Source of the DNA: Streptomyces dengpaensis
Lineage (GTDB): Bacteria > Actinomycetota > Actinomycetes > Streptomycetales > Streptomycetaceae
Direction of reading: 5' to 3'
Length of the DNA: 64,000 nucleotides
Assembly (NCBI RefSeq): GCF_002946835.1
Contig: NZ_CP026654.1
Coordinates: forward strand, 12,610-76,609
Part shown: positions 8,778 through 16,877 of the stretch, one piece after another
Layout of the letters: every line of letters begins with the position of its first letter
Position numbering within the stretch: position 1 is the stretch's first letter
Position numbers and translations under genes: made by a program
Notes under the pieces: generated by a model
What the model saw: only the letters and a program-made list of their open reading frames with translations
Told to the model about the DNA's origin: nothing
Database searches by the model: none

Positions 8778-9248
8778 ATGTCCCAGACCGCCGTTACTCC
8801 GTTGTTCGCCCCGATGACCCCGGACGCGGTACAGAGTGCCTTCAACTACCTGCGGGCCGTTGAGGCCGAAGATGCCGAAGCCGCAGCCGAGTTCGCGGCC
8901 CAAGCACCGGAGCTGACCCAGATGCTCCTGGACGTCGCCGAGCGCGTCATCATCCCCGTCACCGTCCTGATCCGTGACCGTGAGGAGATCCCGACCGCGA
9001 GCTCGTTCGCCCTGGCAGAGCTCGGAGGCGTCTTGCTGGACGCCCTGTGCTTCTGGCAGGGGAAGACCGGCCCGCAGGTGACCGAGTTCCTGGCCACCTC
9101 GATCATCCACTTCATCGAGCAGATCCTCGCGCAGGAGCACGAGACCGTCGGCGACGTCTTGCACCACCTGCATGACGTCGCCTTGGGCCAGTCCCTCGAT
9201 GCGCACCCCGCACCGGGTGCGCATCCGGTGCGCACCACCGACGTGTAG
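8778..9248 (+). CDS. Hypothetical helical protein
   Basis: 156 aa, strong GAGGAGCTG site before the ATG. The sequence is acidic and almost all helix (YLRAVEAEDAEAAAEFAAQ, TSIIHFIEQILAQEHE). No domain recognised. The last ~15 codons run into the GTGCGCA repeat cluster, giving a low-complexity tail (DAHPAPGAHPVRTTDV). This suggests the 3' end has been shaped by the repeats. Confidence 0.65.
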   Translation: MSQTAVTPLFAPMTPDAVQSAFNYLRAVEAEDAEAAAEFAAQAPELTQMLLDVAERVIIPVTVLIRDREEIPTASSFALAELGGVLLDALCFWQGKTGPQVTEFLATSIIHFIEQILAQEHETVGDVLHHLHDVALGQSLDAHPAPGAHPVRTTDV

Positions 9249-9690
9249 CGCGCACCGCGCCGGGCCGGTGCGGTGCGGTGCGGGTGGTGCGGACGATGCC
9301 GCGCATCGTCCGCACCACGGTGCGCACCACCCGCACTGCGCACCGCACCTGGTGCGCACCGGAATCCGGCCGGGCGCCTATATCACGCACCCCCTTGTCC
9401 GCGACCCGATCGGCGGTCGCAGCGAAAGCTGTCAAGGGGAAACGTGCTGGGTAGCGGACTCTGTCAAGGGGAAACGCGCCGCCGGACCGTGCCGACAAGG
9501 GGTCAGCCGGATGCCCTGCGCACCCGGATTCGGTGCGGTGCGCATCCGGTGCGGCGCGGTGCGCAGGACGATGCAGAACATCGCGCAGGTGCGCATCGAG
9601 TGCGGCGGGGAGAGTGAACTTCATCGCCGGTGCGCATCGAGTGCCCGGCATCGGATGCCGGGCATCGTGCGGTGCACTGCATCGTCACCA
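9199..9690. repeat. GTGCGCA repeat cluster, candidate oriT or iteron region
   Basis: About 490 bp between two genes, in which TGCGCACC / GGTGCGCA and close variants occur many times on both strands. It includes a perfect 35-bp hairpin (9284-9318) and two direct copies of TGTCAAGGGGAAACG at 9430 and 9462. It lies at the downstream end of the relaxase operon. No convincing gene is present. Dense inverted repeats next to a MobF gene fit an origin of transfer; an iteron or partition site is the alternative. Confidence 0.6.
9284..9318. repeat. Perfect 16-bp-arm hairpin with 3-nt loop
   Basis: Left arm GTGGTGCGGACGATGC, loop CGC, right arm its exact reverse complement. Flanking GGTGCGG-type repeats extend the potential pairing on both sides. 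No U-rich tract follows, so it looks like a DNA structure or protein-binding site rather than a terminator. Confidence 0.75.
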
Positions 9691-10011
9691 CAGCCATGCA
9701 CTGGAGTGCCGCAGCCGGGACAGGGCGCGCGCGTCGCGGCGGCTGGCCGCGCTGCCGATGCGGTTCCGCCGGGGGCGGGGCCGACGGGACTGCCCGGTGA
9801 AGAAGCGCCGGCGCCCCGCCCGCTGGAGGCGCTGGCGCTGCAGGTGCAGCCGCTTCTTCTTCTCCGCCTTCGTCAGCGGCTTGCGGGGCCGCTTCCAGAT
9901 CGGCTGCCATGGCGCTGGTGCCGGCCCGAGCACGGCGGCACGCTCCTGGGCGCCCTGCCGCATGCGGGCGAGGGCGGTTTCGATCCTCGGGTCGTCGGGC
10001 GAGATGGTCAT
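9685..10011 (-). CDS. Small basic protein after the relaxase
   Basis: 108 aa, starting MTISPDDPRIETALARM; the ATG overlaps the relaxase stop by 4 bp. The middle is very basic (KRPRKPLTKAEKKKRLHLQ, RQRLQRAGRRR), as in small DNA-binding accessory proteins. Translational coupling to the MobF relaxase suggests a relaxosome partner (inference). The last residues run into the repeat cluster. Confidence 0.6.
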   Translation of the reverse strand: MTISPDDPRIETALARMRQGAQERAAVLGPAPAPWQPIWKRPRKPLTKAEKKKRLHLQRQRLQRAGRRRFFTGQSRRPRPRRNRIGSAASRRDARALSRLRHSSAWLW

Positions 10012-11840
10012 CGGACTCCTCCGGTGGGTGTGTTCGGGCCCGGCGCAGGCTGGGCTCCGGGCTGCTGGGTGTGGGGTGCTGGGGCGGGCTGCGGCCGGGG
10101 GCCGTGTGCGGCGGCGCGACGGGCGGCGCCGTCCCGGAGCTTGGCGGCCATCTGGGCAGCGGCGGCCTCGATCAGGCGGCGGCTCTCCTCCACCGTGGCG
10201 ACGTCGGTCGTCTGCTCCTGGTCCAGGCCCGTCTTGCGGACCGCGCGCCCGGTACGGGCCTCGCCCCGGTCCCGCCTCGAGCGCGGCGGTGGTCCGGCGG
10301 GCACGGCGACGGTGTGCGGAAGGGAGCGGGAGCCGAGCCGGTGCGAGCGGCGCACCGCGTTCACGCGGGCGGTCAGGGCGCCGGCGGCGAGGCGGGCCTT
10401 GTCGTAGCGGGACGCCGACCGGGCACGGGTCAGCGGGCGGATCACAGCCTGGTCCTCGATGTCGTGCGGATACAGGGCGCGCAGATCGGCGGTCATCATC
10501 GTCTGGCCAGCCGGGCGGGTGTAGCCGTCGACAGCCGTCTGCACGATCTGTTCGTCCAGGCCGGGCTCGTGCGGGCGGCCACGCAGGATGTGGGCGAGGT
10601 GGCGCCGGGCTTCAGCGAGCAGGTGGTGGCGCTTGAACGCCCCGCGCATCACGTACACCACGGCGGTGATGTCGACGGCCGCCAGCGCTATGTCGACCAC
10701 CGGCCGCACCCGCGCCCACACCGCCGCAGCCGCCGCCCGCGCCCGTTCCGCCAGCCGGTACACCGTGTCCGCGCCGAACGCCCGGATCGCCGACTTCCGC
10801 CAGCCCTCGCGCAGCTCGGACAGCGACCGCGGCGCCTTGCGCTTCGGCGGGCGGGTCCGGTCAGCGGCCTGCCGGTCCAGCGCCTTGGCGGCCCGCTCCC
10901 CCGGCTGGTGCCCGTGCGTCTCTTCGTAGTCGGCGATGAGGATGGGCAGCGCGTCCGCGATCTGCTGACGGCGGGTCGACTGCCAGCCGATGAGCCGCTG
11001 GTCGATCCCCGCGATCTCAAGGACAGGCCTCCTGCCGGGCGTCACCTCGCGCGGCTCCCACGCCCACCCGAGCCGGGCGGACACCTCCTCCATGAAATAG
11101 AGGGTGTAGAGGGTGTCGGCCGCGACGATGTGCGTCAGCATCGAGTCCGCGGAGAAGTTGCCCCACGTCCCCTTCGTGTCCGGGCGCTGGGCACGGATGG
11201 AAATCACCGCATGATCGTGAAGTAGCGGTTTTGCGGCTCTGGACTCGTAGTGCCGGAAGATCGCGACGATCAGCCCGTCCTTCACCGGCTTGCGCTGCTT
11301 GCCGCCGCTCCCCCAGCGGATCTCCGCGACCGCCTTCTCCACCCACGCCAGCGTCTTGTCCCGGGCGATGTCCTGGCACAGCTCCAGCACCCGGCGGGTC
11401 GCGTCGTCCAGCAGCGCCCACGCGATCTGAGCGGTCGACGGCGCCCGGAACGTCAGATCCATGGCCAGCCAGGGCGACCGTTCCTTCGCGTTCTCGGTCT
11501 CCGGCGACTTGTTGTGCTCGATGGGCCTGCCCAGCACCGTCGCCCGCCGCGTCTCAGCCGGGCTCTTGCCCGCGTCCAGGAGCTCGCGCTCGATCCGGTC
11601 GGCGTCCGGGTGCCGGCCTTCCCCCAGGAGCAGTTCGGCCTGGCGCTCGGTCACCACGTCCCCGGCCGCCAGGCCGAGCGCGGCCAGGCCCCGGCCCTTC
11701 CAGATCCCGGGCGGGACACCCGCTTCGTCCTGGGCGTCGCGCAGTGGCTTGCCCGCCGGGCGGTGGCCGTCGCCGACCATCACGCCGTTGCAGTAGTAGG
11801 GCCACCCTCCCGGGCCGATCTTCGCTTCGCTGATTGTCAC
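10008..11840 (-). CDS. MobF/TrwC-family conjugative relaxase, helicase domain not apparent
   Basis: 610 aa. The N-terminal TrwC relaxase fold is clear: a Tyr pair at 15-16 (GGWPYY) for the nicking residue, WKGRGLAALGL, LTFRAPSTAQIAWALL, and the HUH metal site in PLLHDHAVIS (about 205-214). The enzyme would nick one strand at oriT and stay covalently attached through Tyr. Classical MobF proteins run 900-1900 aa with a C-terminal RecD-like helicase. Here no Walker A follows and the C-terminus is basic/Pro-rich, so it is relaxase-only. It is unusual beside an FtsK-type TraB, which moves double-stranded DNA. Confidence 0.85.
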   Translation of the reverse strand: MTISEAKIGPGGWPYYCNGVMVGDGHRPAGKPLRDAQDEAGVPPGIWKGRGLAALGLAAGDVVTERQAELLLGEGRHPDADRIERELLDAGKSPAETRRATVLGRPIEHNKSPETENAKERSPWLAMDLTFRAPSTAQIAWALLDDATRRVLELCQDIARDKTLAWVEKAVAEIRWGSGGKQRKPVKDGLIVAIFRHYESRAAKPLLHDHAVISIRAQRPDTKGTWGNFSADSMLTHIVAADTLYTLYFMEEVSARLGWAWEPREVTPGRRPVLEIAGIDQRLIGWQSTRRQQIADALPILIADYEETHGHQPGERAAKALDRQAADRTRPPKRKAPRSLSELREGWRKSAIRAFGADTVYRLAERARAAAAAVWARVRPVVDIALAAVDITAVVYVMRGAFKRHHLLAEARRHLAHILRGRPHEPGLDEQIVQTAVDGYTRPAGQTMMTADLRALYPHDIEDQAVIRPLTRARSASRYDKARLAAGALTARVNAVRRSHRLGSRSLPHTVAVPAGPPPRSRRDRGEARTGRAVRKTGLDQEQTTDVATVEESRRLIEAAAAQMAAKLRDGAARRAAAHGPRPQPAPAPHTQQPGAQPAPGPNTPTGGVR

Positions 11841-12007
11841 CCGGTCATGGAAACCCGCCCGTGACCTGCATAAAAGTGTGATCCGAGGTGCCTCCCGCAG
11901 GGCGGGAGGGCATCACCAGATTTTTGCCGCCGCGCCCGCCAGGCGGGCCGTCACGCAAGCCATGGACGGTAGCCCTGCCCTACGTCGGGACTACCGGCCG
12001 CGCTGAA
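11841..12007. promoter_or_regulatory. Intergenic region upstream of relaxase
   Basis: 167 bp between the relaxase start and the end of the HTH gene, with a short TCCCGC/GCGGGA hairpin near 11892-11910. It should carry the relaxase promoter; no clear -10 was picked out. Confidence 0.35.
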
Positions 12008-12457
12008 TCAGCTCACGCTGCGCAAGCTGTCCCGCAGGTATTCATGCACGGCTTCCTCAGGCACCCGGAGGGCCCGCCCCACACGGACAGCCGGAAGATG
12101 CCCATTGTGGACCAGGCGGTACACGGCAAGTTTCGAGGACCGCATGATGACGGCGACCTCAGCGACGGTGAGGAGCCGCCCGCCATGCCGCGGCTGGGGT
12201 GCATCCGGCTGTGCGGGCTCTTGCCGGGCGGCTGGTGCAGGCTGCTGTGCATTGGCCTGCGGCTGCGGACCGGGAGATCCGTCCGTGCCCACCTGTGTGG
12301 TGACTGGTCCGTCCTGGAAGGCGGGGGTGACTCGGGCCAGCGCGTCGACCAGTTGGTGGAGAAAGCCCTGGCGGGCAGGGCGCGATGTCGGCTGGAAGGC
12401 CGGGGTGCTGCGTGCGAGGGCGACGCAGAGCTGGGAGCTGAAGAAGTCACGCCGCAC
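12008..12457 (-). CDS. Excisionase/BldC-type HTH DNA-binding protein
   Basis: 149 aa from a GTG at 12457 behind AAGGAGG. The C-terminal ~55 residues are a canonical MerR/excisionase helix-turn-helix (LLTVAEVAVIMRSSKLAVY, RLVHNGHLPAVRVGRALRV, PEEAVHEYL). The first ~90 residues are a Gln/Pro-rich arm. Related proteins serve as Xis or BldC-like regulators. The start overlaps the end of the upstream membrane-protein gene by 11 bp. No integrase is visible in the window, so a regulatory or relaxosome role is more likely than excision. Confidence 0.78.
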   Translation of the reverse strand: MRRDFFSSQLCVALARSTPAFQPTSRPARQGFLHQLVDALARVTPAFQDGPVTTQVGTDGSPGPQPQANAQQPAPAARQEPAQPDAPQPRHGGRLLTVAEVAVIMRSSKLAVYRLVHNGHLPAVRVGRALRVPEEAVHEYLRDSLRSVS

Positions 12458-12869
12458 CAGGTCCTCCTTGCGCGGAAGCGTTGGCCGTCTGAGCGGGCAC
12501 GCCGGGGGCCGCTTGCGGCAGGGGTTCCACCGCCTGGTGGGCCAGGCCTTGCCGGAGGAACTGCTCAACGATCTTCGGGGCGGCTATCCCGACGGCGAGG
12601 GCACCCAGTGGACCGGCGACTTGAGCCGACGCGCCGAACGCGGCCGCCAGGCCCCCGCCCAATACGACCCGGATGACCACGGAGGCCAGGTAGGCGGTGA
12701 AGGCGACTTCGCCCTTCTTCCGCCAGGGGAAGTCTTTGACCCGGTGGATCGCGCGGTACAGGGCCAGGCTCTCCACCGAGGCCGCACCAGACAATCCCCA
12801 CAGCGCCGCCACCCACCACAGCACCAGAGACTCCCCTCCCCCGCCCGACACCGACCCGGCATCCGACAC
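12447..12869 (-). CDS. Small membrane protein
   Basis: 140 aa from a GTG with GGGGAG 9 bases upstream; an ATG at 12914 in the same frame is the alternative. Hydrophobic stretches at LVLWWVAALWGLSGAAS, YLASVVIRVVLGGGLAAAF and VAGPLGALAVGIAAP indicate two or three membrane segments, followed by a Pro/Ala-rich tail. It resembles the small Spd-like membrane proteins of Streptomyces plasmids but no specific family is claimed. Confidence 0.6.
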   Translation of the reverse strand: MSDAGSVSGGGGESLVLWWVAALWGLSGAASVESLALYRAIHRVKDFPWRKKGEVAFTAYLASVVIRVVLGGGLAAAFGASAQVAGPLGALAVGIAAPKIVEQFLRQGLAHQAVEPLPQAAPGVPAQTANASAQGGPGAA

Positions 12870-13273
12870 AGGATGCCGCTCCCCATCGGCAACCACGAGA
12901 GCGGCGACGGCCATATTCCCCAGCCAGCCGCCGGGATCCAGACAGATGGACCGCCTCCAGGCGGTGATCGCGCCGCTGATCCTGGGCGCTATGGCGACGG
13001 TTGACGACGTCGTGCGAATACTGCGGGACAGTCAGCCACCCACACCTCACCCGACGCGCCGACCCACAGCAGCCAACTCCACCGCCAACCAGCACACCCA
13101 CTGTCGCGGGAGGGCTGCGTCAACACGCGCTGTGGCAGCGTCATTTCGGGTGTCCACCTGTCGTCGGCGGTTCCTCGTTTCCCCAGCGGTACGCCCGCTG
13201 CGTGAGCCTCAACAGGTGATACGTGAGCCGACTTCCCTCGGAGCGAGCAGCGCGCCTAGTAAAGTTCGGCCGC
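12870..13273. other. Non-coding region upstream of parA
   Basis: About 400 bp between the divergent membrane-protein and parA genes. A short ACCGCC/GGCGGT hairpin lies near 12948-12966. No convincing gene is seen. The tail (AGTAAAG near 13259) could be a -10-like element just before the parA start. Confidence 0.4.
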
Positions 13274-14422
13274 ATGAGCATCCCGAGCCCCAGAGGAGAA
13301 CGAGAGAAGCTAATTACTGCTCTCGCTCCGAAGCTGCGTAGGCACCTGAAGATCCGCGCCTTTGAGCACGGAATGGACATCCAGGACGCGACCGAGCACG
13401 CCATCAAGGCCTGGTACGAAGCCGACGACGTCCCCGAAGTCGACACCGACGGAGCCAAGACCTGGGGGACGTTCCTCCCTGTCGGTGGCCCTGACGAGTT
13501 CAAGGCCGCCTGCTCGGAGCGCGGCATCACCTACGTGCAGGGGCTCGCGCAGGCGTTGACTCTGTGGCTCGGTAACCATCCCTCCCCCACGACCCCGTTG
13601 GTGTCGCAGCCGGTCGTGCGGGTCATAGTGGCCAACCAGAAGGGCGGCGTCGGCAAGACGTTCATCTCCTCCGGCATTGCCCAGGCTCTCGCGGAGGCTG
13701 GCCGTCGCGTCCTGATCATTGACTACGACCCGCAAGGGCACCTCACTGCCGAGCTCGGCTTCGAAGACCTCATGTACGAGGACGACGTCGAGACGCTGAT
13801 GATGCACATGGACGGCACCGCGAAGGGTGACATCCACGACCTGCTGGTCGCCTTGGACCAGGAGCGCTTCGGTGAGCGGCTGCACCTGCTTCCCGCGTCC
13901 GACGACGCGTTCCTCCGGGATGTCGCCCTGTCCAAGGTGAGCTTCAGCGAGGCCGCCTTGGAACGCGCTCTGGAGCCGCTGGAAGAGGACTACGACGTCA
14001 TCATCATCGACGGTCCGCCCAGCCTCGGTCTGAACATGGACACCGCCCTGTATTACGTGCGCCGCCGCGAGGGTGAACTAGCGGACCGATCAGGCGTCAT
14101 CACCCCGGTCTGGGCAAACAAGGCGTCCCACCGCGCCTTCCGCCTGCTGAAGTCCCAGAAGGACGACCTGTGCAAGAAGGGCCGGATCCAGGTCGACTAC
14201 CTGGGTCTGATCATCAACGCGTACGACAGCCGCCGCGGCAAGCTCGTCAAGGAGAACAAGGATGAGTGGGAGAAGAGCAGTTCCCCCGCTGTTCTGGCGG
14301 TGATCGGCGACCTGAAGGAAGGCCGCGAGGCCGCTGACGGCGAGATCCCGCTGCTTGAGTACGCACCGGACAGCGAACATGCGCAGGCAATGCGCGACCT
14401 GGCGAAGGAACTGGCGGTATGA
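13274..14422 (+). CDS. parA: ParA-family partition ATPase
   Basis: 382 aa. The deviant Walker A of ParA/Soj ATPases is exact (KGGVGKT at 123-129). It is followed by RVLIIDYDPQGHLT and the Walker B-like DVIIIDGPPSLG. ParA moves plasmid copies apart on the nucleoid by ATP-dependent binding, stimulated by ParB. The first ~100 residues (ALAPKLRRHLKIRAFEHGM) are an extra helical, possibly ribbon-helix-helix, DNA-binding domain, as in type Ia/Ib ParA proteins that autoregulate. An in-frame GTG at 13223 would add 17 residues. The stop overlaps parB by 4 bp. Confidence 0.9.
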   Translation: MSIPSPRGEREKLITALAPKLRRHLKIRAFEHGMDIQDATEHAIKAWYEADDVPEVDTDGAKTWGTFLPVGGPDEFKAACSERGITYVQGLAQALTLWLGNHPSPTTPLVSQPVVRVIVANQKGGVGKTFISSGIAQALAEAGRRVLIIDYDPQGHLTAELGFEDLMYEDDVETLMMHMDGTAKGDIHDLLVALDQERFGERLHLLPASDDAFLRDVALSKVSFSEAALERALEPLEEDYDVIIIDGPPSLGLNMDTALYYVRRREGELADRSGVITPVWANKASHRAFRLLKSQKDDLCKKGRIQVDYLGLIINAYDSRRGKLVKENKDEWEKSSSPAVLAVIGDLKEGREAADGEIPLLEYAPDSEHAQAMRDLAKELAV

Positions 14423-15528
14423 GGAACACCAGCAAGAAGAAGGACGGCCAGCCGCGGGTCACACGCGGCTTCAGCATGGATGAGGATGCGGCAGGCGGAG
14501 AGCAGGAATCTCCCCGGCGCATCCGGACGCGCACGCAGATCATGAACGGCGAGGGCAAGCGGCCCCCCGCTGCGGTGGAACTGAGGCTGCTGGCCCACAA
14601 CCCGTTCAACCCGCGCGAGCAGCTCACCAACATCGAAGAAACCGCGGAATCCCTGCGGGCTAAGGGACAGATCCAGCCCGTCACCGTGGCACGGCGAGCT
14701 GCCTTCCTGGCGGCGCACCCCGGGCAGGAAGACGCGCTTGGTGAAGCTGAGTACGTCGTCATCGACGGCAACCGGCGCCTGGCATCTGCCCATCTGGCCG
14801 GCCTCGAAGAGCTGCGGATCGACGTCAATGACGATCTCGCGGTGAGCGCTGCGGACATCCTGGAGTCCGCCCTGATTGCCAACATCCACCGCGAGGATGT
14901 GCCCCCGCTCGATCAGGCCCGAGCGATCCAGGAGCTGCTGGTCAAGCACAAAACGCAGGTGACGGTAGCCAAGCGGCTGGGCAAGACGGAAGCTTGGGTG
15001 TCCCAGCGTCTCGCCCTCCTTGAGCTCCCCGAAGACCTGCAGGAGAAGGTGGAGTCGAAAGAGCTGACGGTTAAGGACGGGCGCCGTATCGGGCGTCTGC
15101 CCAAGGATCAGCAGCGACCCGAGGCAGTCAAGGCTCTTAACCGGGTTAAGACCCCTCGCAAGCCGCGCGGTAAGGCCACCGCCCCTGTTGAGAGCGGCAC
15201 GCCGGTGCCGGAGAACACAGGCGCTGCTCTGCCCCACCAGGTGTCTACCGAAGGGGGGACGCCTGCGACCGCTCTTAACCCGGTTAAGACTCCCGCCCAA
15301 GATGCCGACTCTGACTCGGACGCGACGGAGCAGAGTGAGACCGGTGAGTCGAAGCGGCTGCCGTATGACGACGCCATCTACATCGTCCAGCACCTGCATA
15401 CGAAGATGACCACCGACAACTTCGTGCAGGGTGCGCGCTTCTGGATGGCAGTCCTGCACGATCAGCACCCTGAGGAGTACCGAGCGCTCCTGCTCGAACT
15501 GTCCCAGCAGGAGCAGCAGCCGGCCTGA
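14419..15528 (+). CDS. parB: ParB-family centromere-binding protein
   Basis: 369 aa, coupled to parA by ATGA. The ParB/Spo0J CTPase core (NPFNPREQLTNIEETAESL, YVVIDGNRRLASAHLAG, ESALIANIHREDVPPLDQA) is followed by the HTH (LGKTEAWVSQRLALLELP). The C-terminal linker contains the near-identical peptides LNRVKT and LNPVKT. These are coded by two 15-bp palindromes (15136 and 15274) that also occur just after the gene (15553) and look like its own parS sites. The last ~90 residues probably dimerise. Confidence 0.9.
   Translation: MRNTSKKKDGQPRVTRGFSMDEDAAGGEQESPRRIRTRTQIMNGEGKRPPAAVELRLLAHNPFNPREQLTNIEETAESLRAKGQIQPVTVARRAAFLAAHPGQEDALGEAEYVVIDGNRRLASAHLAGLEELRIDVNDDLAVSAADILESALIANIHREDVPPLDQARAIQELLVKHKTQVTVAKRLGKTEAWVSQRLALLELPEDLQEKVESKELTVKDGRRIGRLPKDQQRPEAVKALNRVKTPRKPRGKATAPVESGTPVPENTGAALPHQVSTEGGTPATALNPVKTPAQDADSDSDATEQSETGESKRLPYDDAIYIVQHLHTKMTTDNFVQGARFWMAVLHDQHPEEYRALLLELSQQEQQPA
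15136..15150. promoter_or_regulatory. parS-like palindrome 1 (inside parB)
   Basis: CTTAACC-G-GGTTAAG, a perfect 7-bp-arm palindrome with flanking CT/AC shared with the other two copies. It is AT-rich against a very GC-rich background, which argues for selection on the DNA. Confidence 0.7.
15274..15288. promoter_or_regulatory. parS-like palindrome 2 (inside parB)
   Basis: CTTAACC-C-GGTTAAG, preceded by GCT and followed by AC exactly as in copy 1; 138 bp from copy 1. Confidence 0.7.
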
Positions 15529-15552
15529 CCCGGGCACAGCCGCCGATCCACT

Positions 15553-15567
15553 CTTAACCCGGTTAAG
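15553..15567. promoter_or_regulatory. parS-like palindrome 3 (just after parB)
   Basis: CTTAACC-C-GGTTAAG, 25 bp past the parB stop and outside any gene, so its conservation is not explained by coding. Confidence 0.72.
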
Positions 15568-15610
15568 ACCCGCTCCCGCCAAACAGGGCCGAAGAACCCG
15601 GGAACGCAAA

Positions 15611-15651
15611 AAGGCCCGTACTCCCCGCCGTTCGCGGGGAGTACGGGCCTT
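15611..15651. terminator. Rho-independent-type hairpin after parB
   Basis: An 18-bp perfect stem (left arm AAGGCCCGTACTCCCCGC, 15611-15628) with a 5-nt loop. It is A-rich before and T-containing after, so it can work for parB and for the convergent gene ending at 15673. Confidence 0.88.
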
Positions 15652-15672
15652 CGTCATGCTCAGCCGTGTGCG

Positions 15673-16200
15673 TCAGGGTGCCCAGGCGGCGGGTGCTCCC
15701 TGGTCGGGATCGGGGACTCCGGCAGCGGTCACCGGAGCGGCGGGGTGCCGCATGGCGGTGATCGGGATGGCGCCGGGCTCAGAGGACGGAGCCCAGACCA
15801 CGCGCCAGGTGTCTTCCCACTCGCAGCCACAGGGATGATCCGGATGCGGATGCTTCAGGAACACCCCGAAAGTGTGAACGGCTCGCGGAATGCGGGGGGT
15901 GAGCGCCGAGGGGTCATCGCCGGGGTACAGGTGCAAGTTCCGCCAGCCGTACACGCGATCCATGTATGCGGCGGCGCCCTCGATGACATCAGCCCACCTG
16001 TGGCGCCCGAGCAGGACGAACGCGACCGGGTTGGGGCTGTCGTCGTTGTGAGCTTCGATGCCAGCGACGTACAGCCCTCGGTGGACGACGAACCCGTTGT
16101 CGGCCGCGTCTTTGCCTTCGGGGGTCCAGATGCCTTCGGCGGGGATCATCGTGCCGTCGTCGGCCTCGCTGGTCTCGATCTCGTACAGGGCCGTGGTCAC
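15673..16200 (-). CDS. Hypothetical protein, last gene of the minus-strand set
   Basis: 175 aa from GTG at 16200, overlapping the upstream stop by GTGA. The sequence (VTTALYEIETSEADDG, NGFVVHRGLYVAGIEAHND, VAFVLLGRHRWADVIEGAA) looks like a compact globular protein with a CGCEWEDTW segment. No family recognised. It ends next to the bidirectional terminator after parB. Confidence 0.65.
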   Translation of the reverse strand: MTTALYEIETSEADDGTMIPAEGIWTPEGKDAADNGFVVHRGLYVAGIEAHNDDSPNPVAFVLLGRHRWADVIEGAAAYMDRVYGWRNLHLYPGDDPSALTPRIPRAVHTFGVFLKHPHPDHPCGCEWEDTWRVVWAPSSEPGAIPITAMRHPAAPVTAAGVPDPDQGAPAAWAP

Positions 16201-16877
16201 ACCGACACCTCCCGGGCGATAGCGGCAGCCAGGAGCACGGCGGGGTCGGCCGCGTACGGGTCGTCGTAGCTCTCGTGGTCGCTGACGTCGAAGAGCGCCC
16301 CCTTCGCAACGACGCTGAAGCCGGGGATGACGGTGGCCGCCTTGCCCGCCAGTTCGGTGTTGAGGCGGTCGGCGTCGTGGTCGGCGAGCCAGGTCTGGTT
16401 GTAGGGACCGAGGCGGAGCACGACGTAGCCGGTGTTGTCCGGCCGCCGGGCTTCGACGTGTACGGCGTAGTTCGCAGCCGGCATGCCGACGTCGTCGGGG
16501 AGGTCCAGGCCTGCCGCGGCGTGGGTGAGCGGCGCGTAGGCCGGGTTCCACATGCCGAGGATCTTGTCCGTCTCGCAGCGCAGCCAGCCCAGCTTCCGGT
16601 AGCGGTCGCCGTAGGGCGTGTACAAGCCGCCGGGGTGCTGCAGGGCGATGGCGATGAGGTCGGGCCCGTGGTCGTCGCCGGGCCGGGTGTGGGCGCGTTC
16701 CACGAAGGGGCCGACTCGGACCGCGATGTCCTCGCAGCGGCCGGGGGTCCAGGGCTCCGCGTCGCGCAGCGCGGCGAGCATCGTGCGGAAGGCGTCGACG
16801 GCGGCCTGGTCCTCGGGGGTGAGGGCGCCGGGCGCGTGGCCGCAGCGGCGGAAACGGGGGACGGAGAGGCGCTTCAT
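16197..16877 (-). CDS. Hypothetical protein
   Basis: 226 aa, starting MKRLSVPRFRRCGHA. It overlaps both neighbours by 4 bp (ATGA at the start, GTGA at the end), so it is translated as part of a coupled chain. Mixed alpha/beta composition; segments YAVHVEARRPDNTGYVVLRL and VIPGFSVVAKGALFDVSDH suggest two beta-rich lobes. No motif recognised. Confidence 0.65.
   Translation of the reverse strand: MKRLSVPRFRRCGHAPGALTPEDQAAVDAFRTMLAALRDAEPWTPGRCEDIAVRVGPFVERAHTRPGDDHGPDLIAIALQHPGGLYTPYGDRYRKLGWLRCETDKILGMWNPAYAPLTHAAAGLDLPDDVGMPAANYAVHVEARRPDNTGYVVLRLGPYNQTWLADHDADRLNTELAGKAATVIPGFSVVAKGALFDVSDHESYDDPYAADPAVLLAAAIAREVSV

Noticed and set aside
12008-12457. Excisionase of an integrative element
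   Set aside because: No integrase or att site is visible, and tap/tpg indicate a linear autonomous replicon; kept only as an HTH protein.
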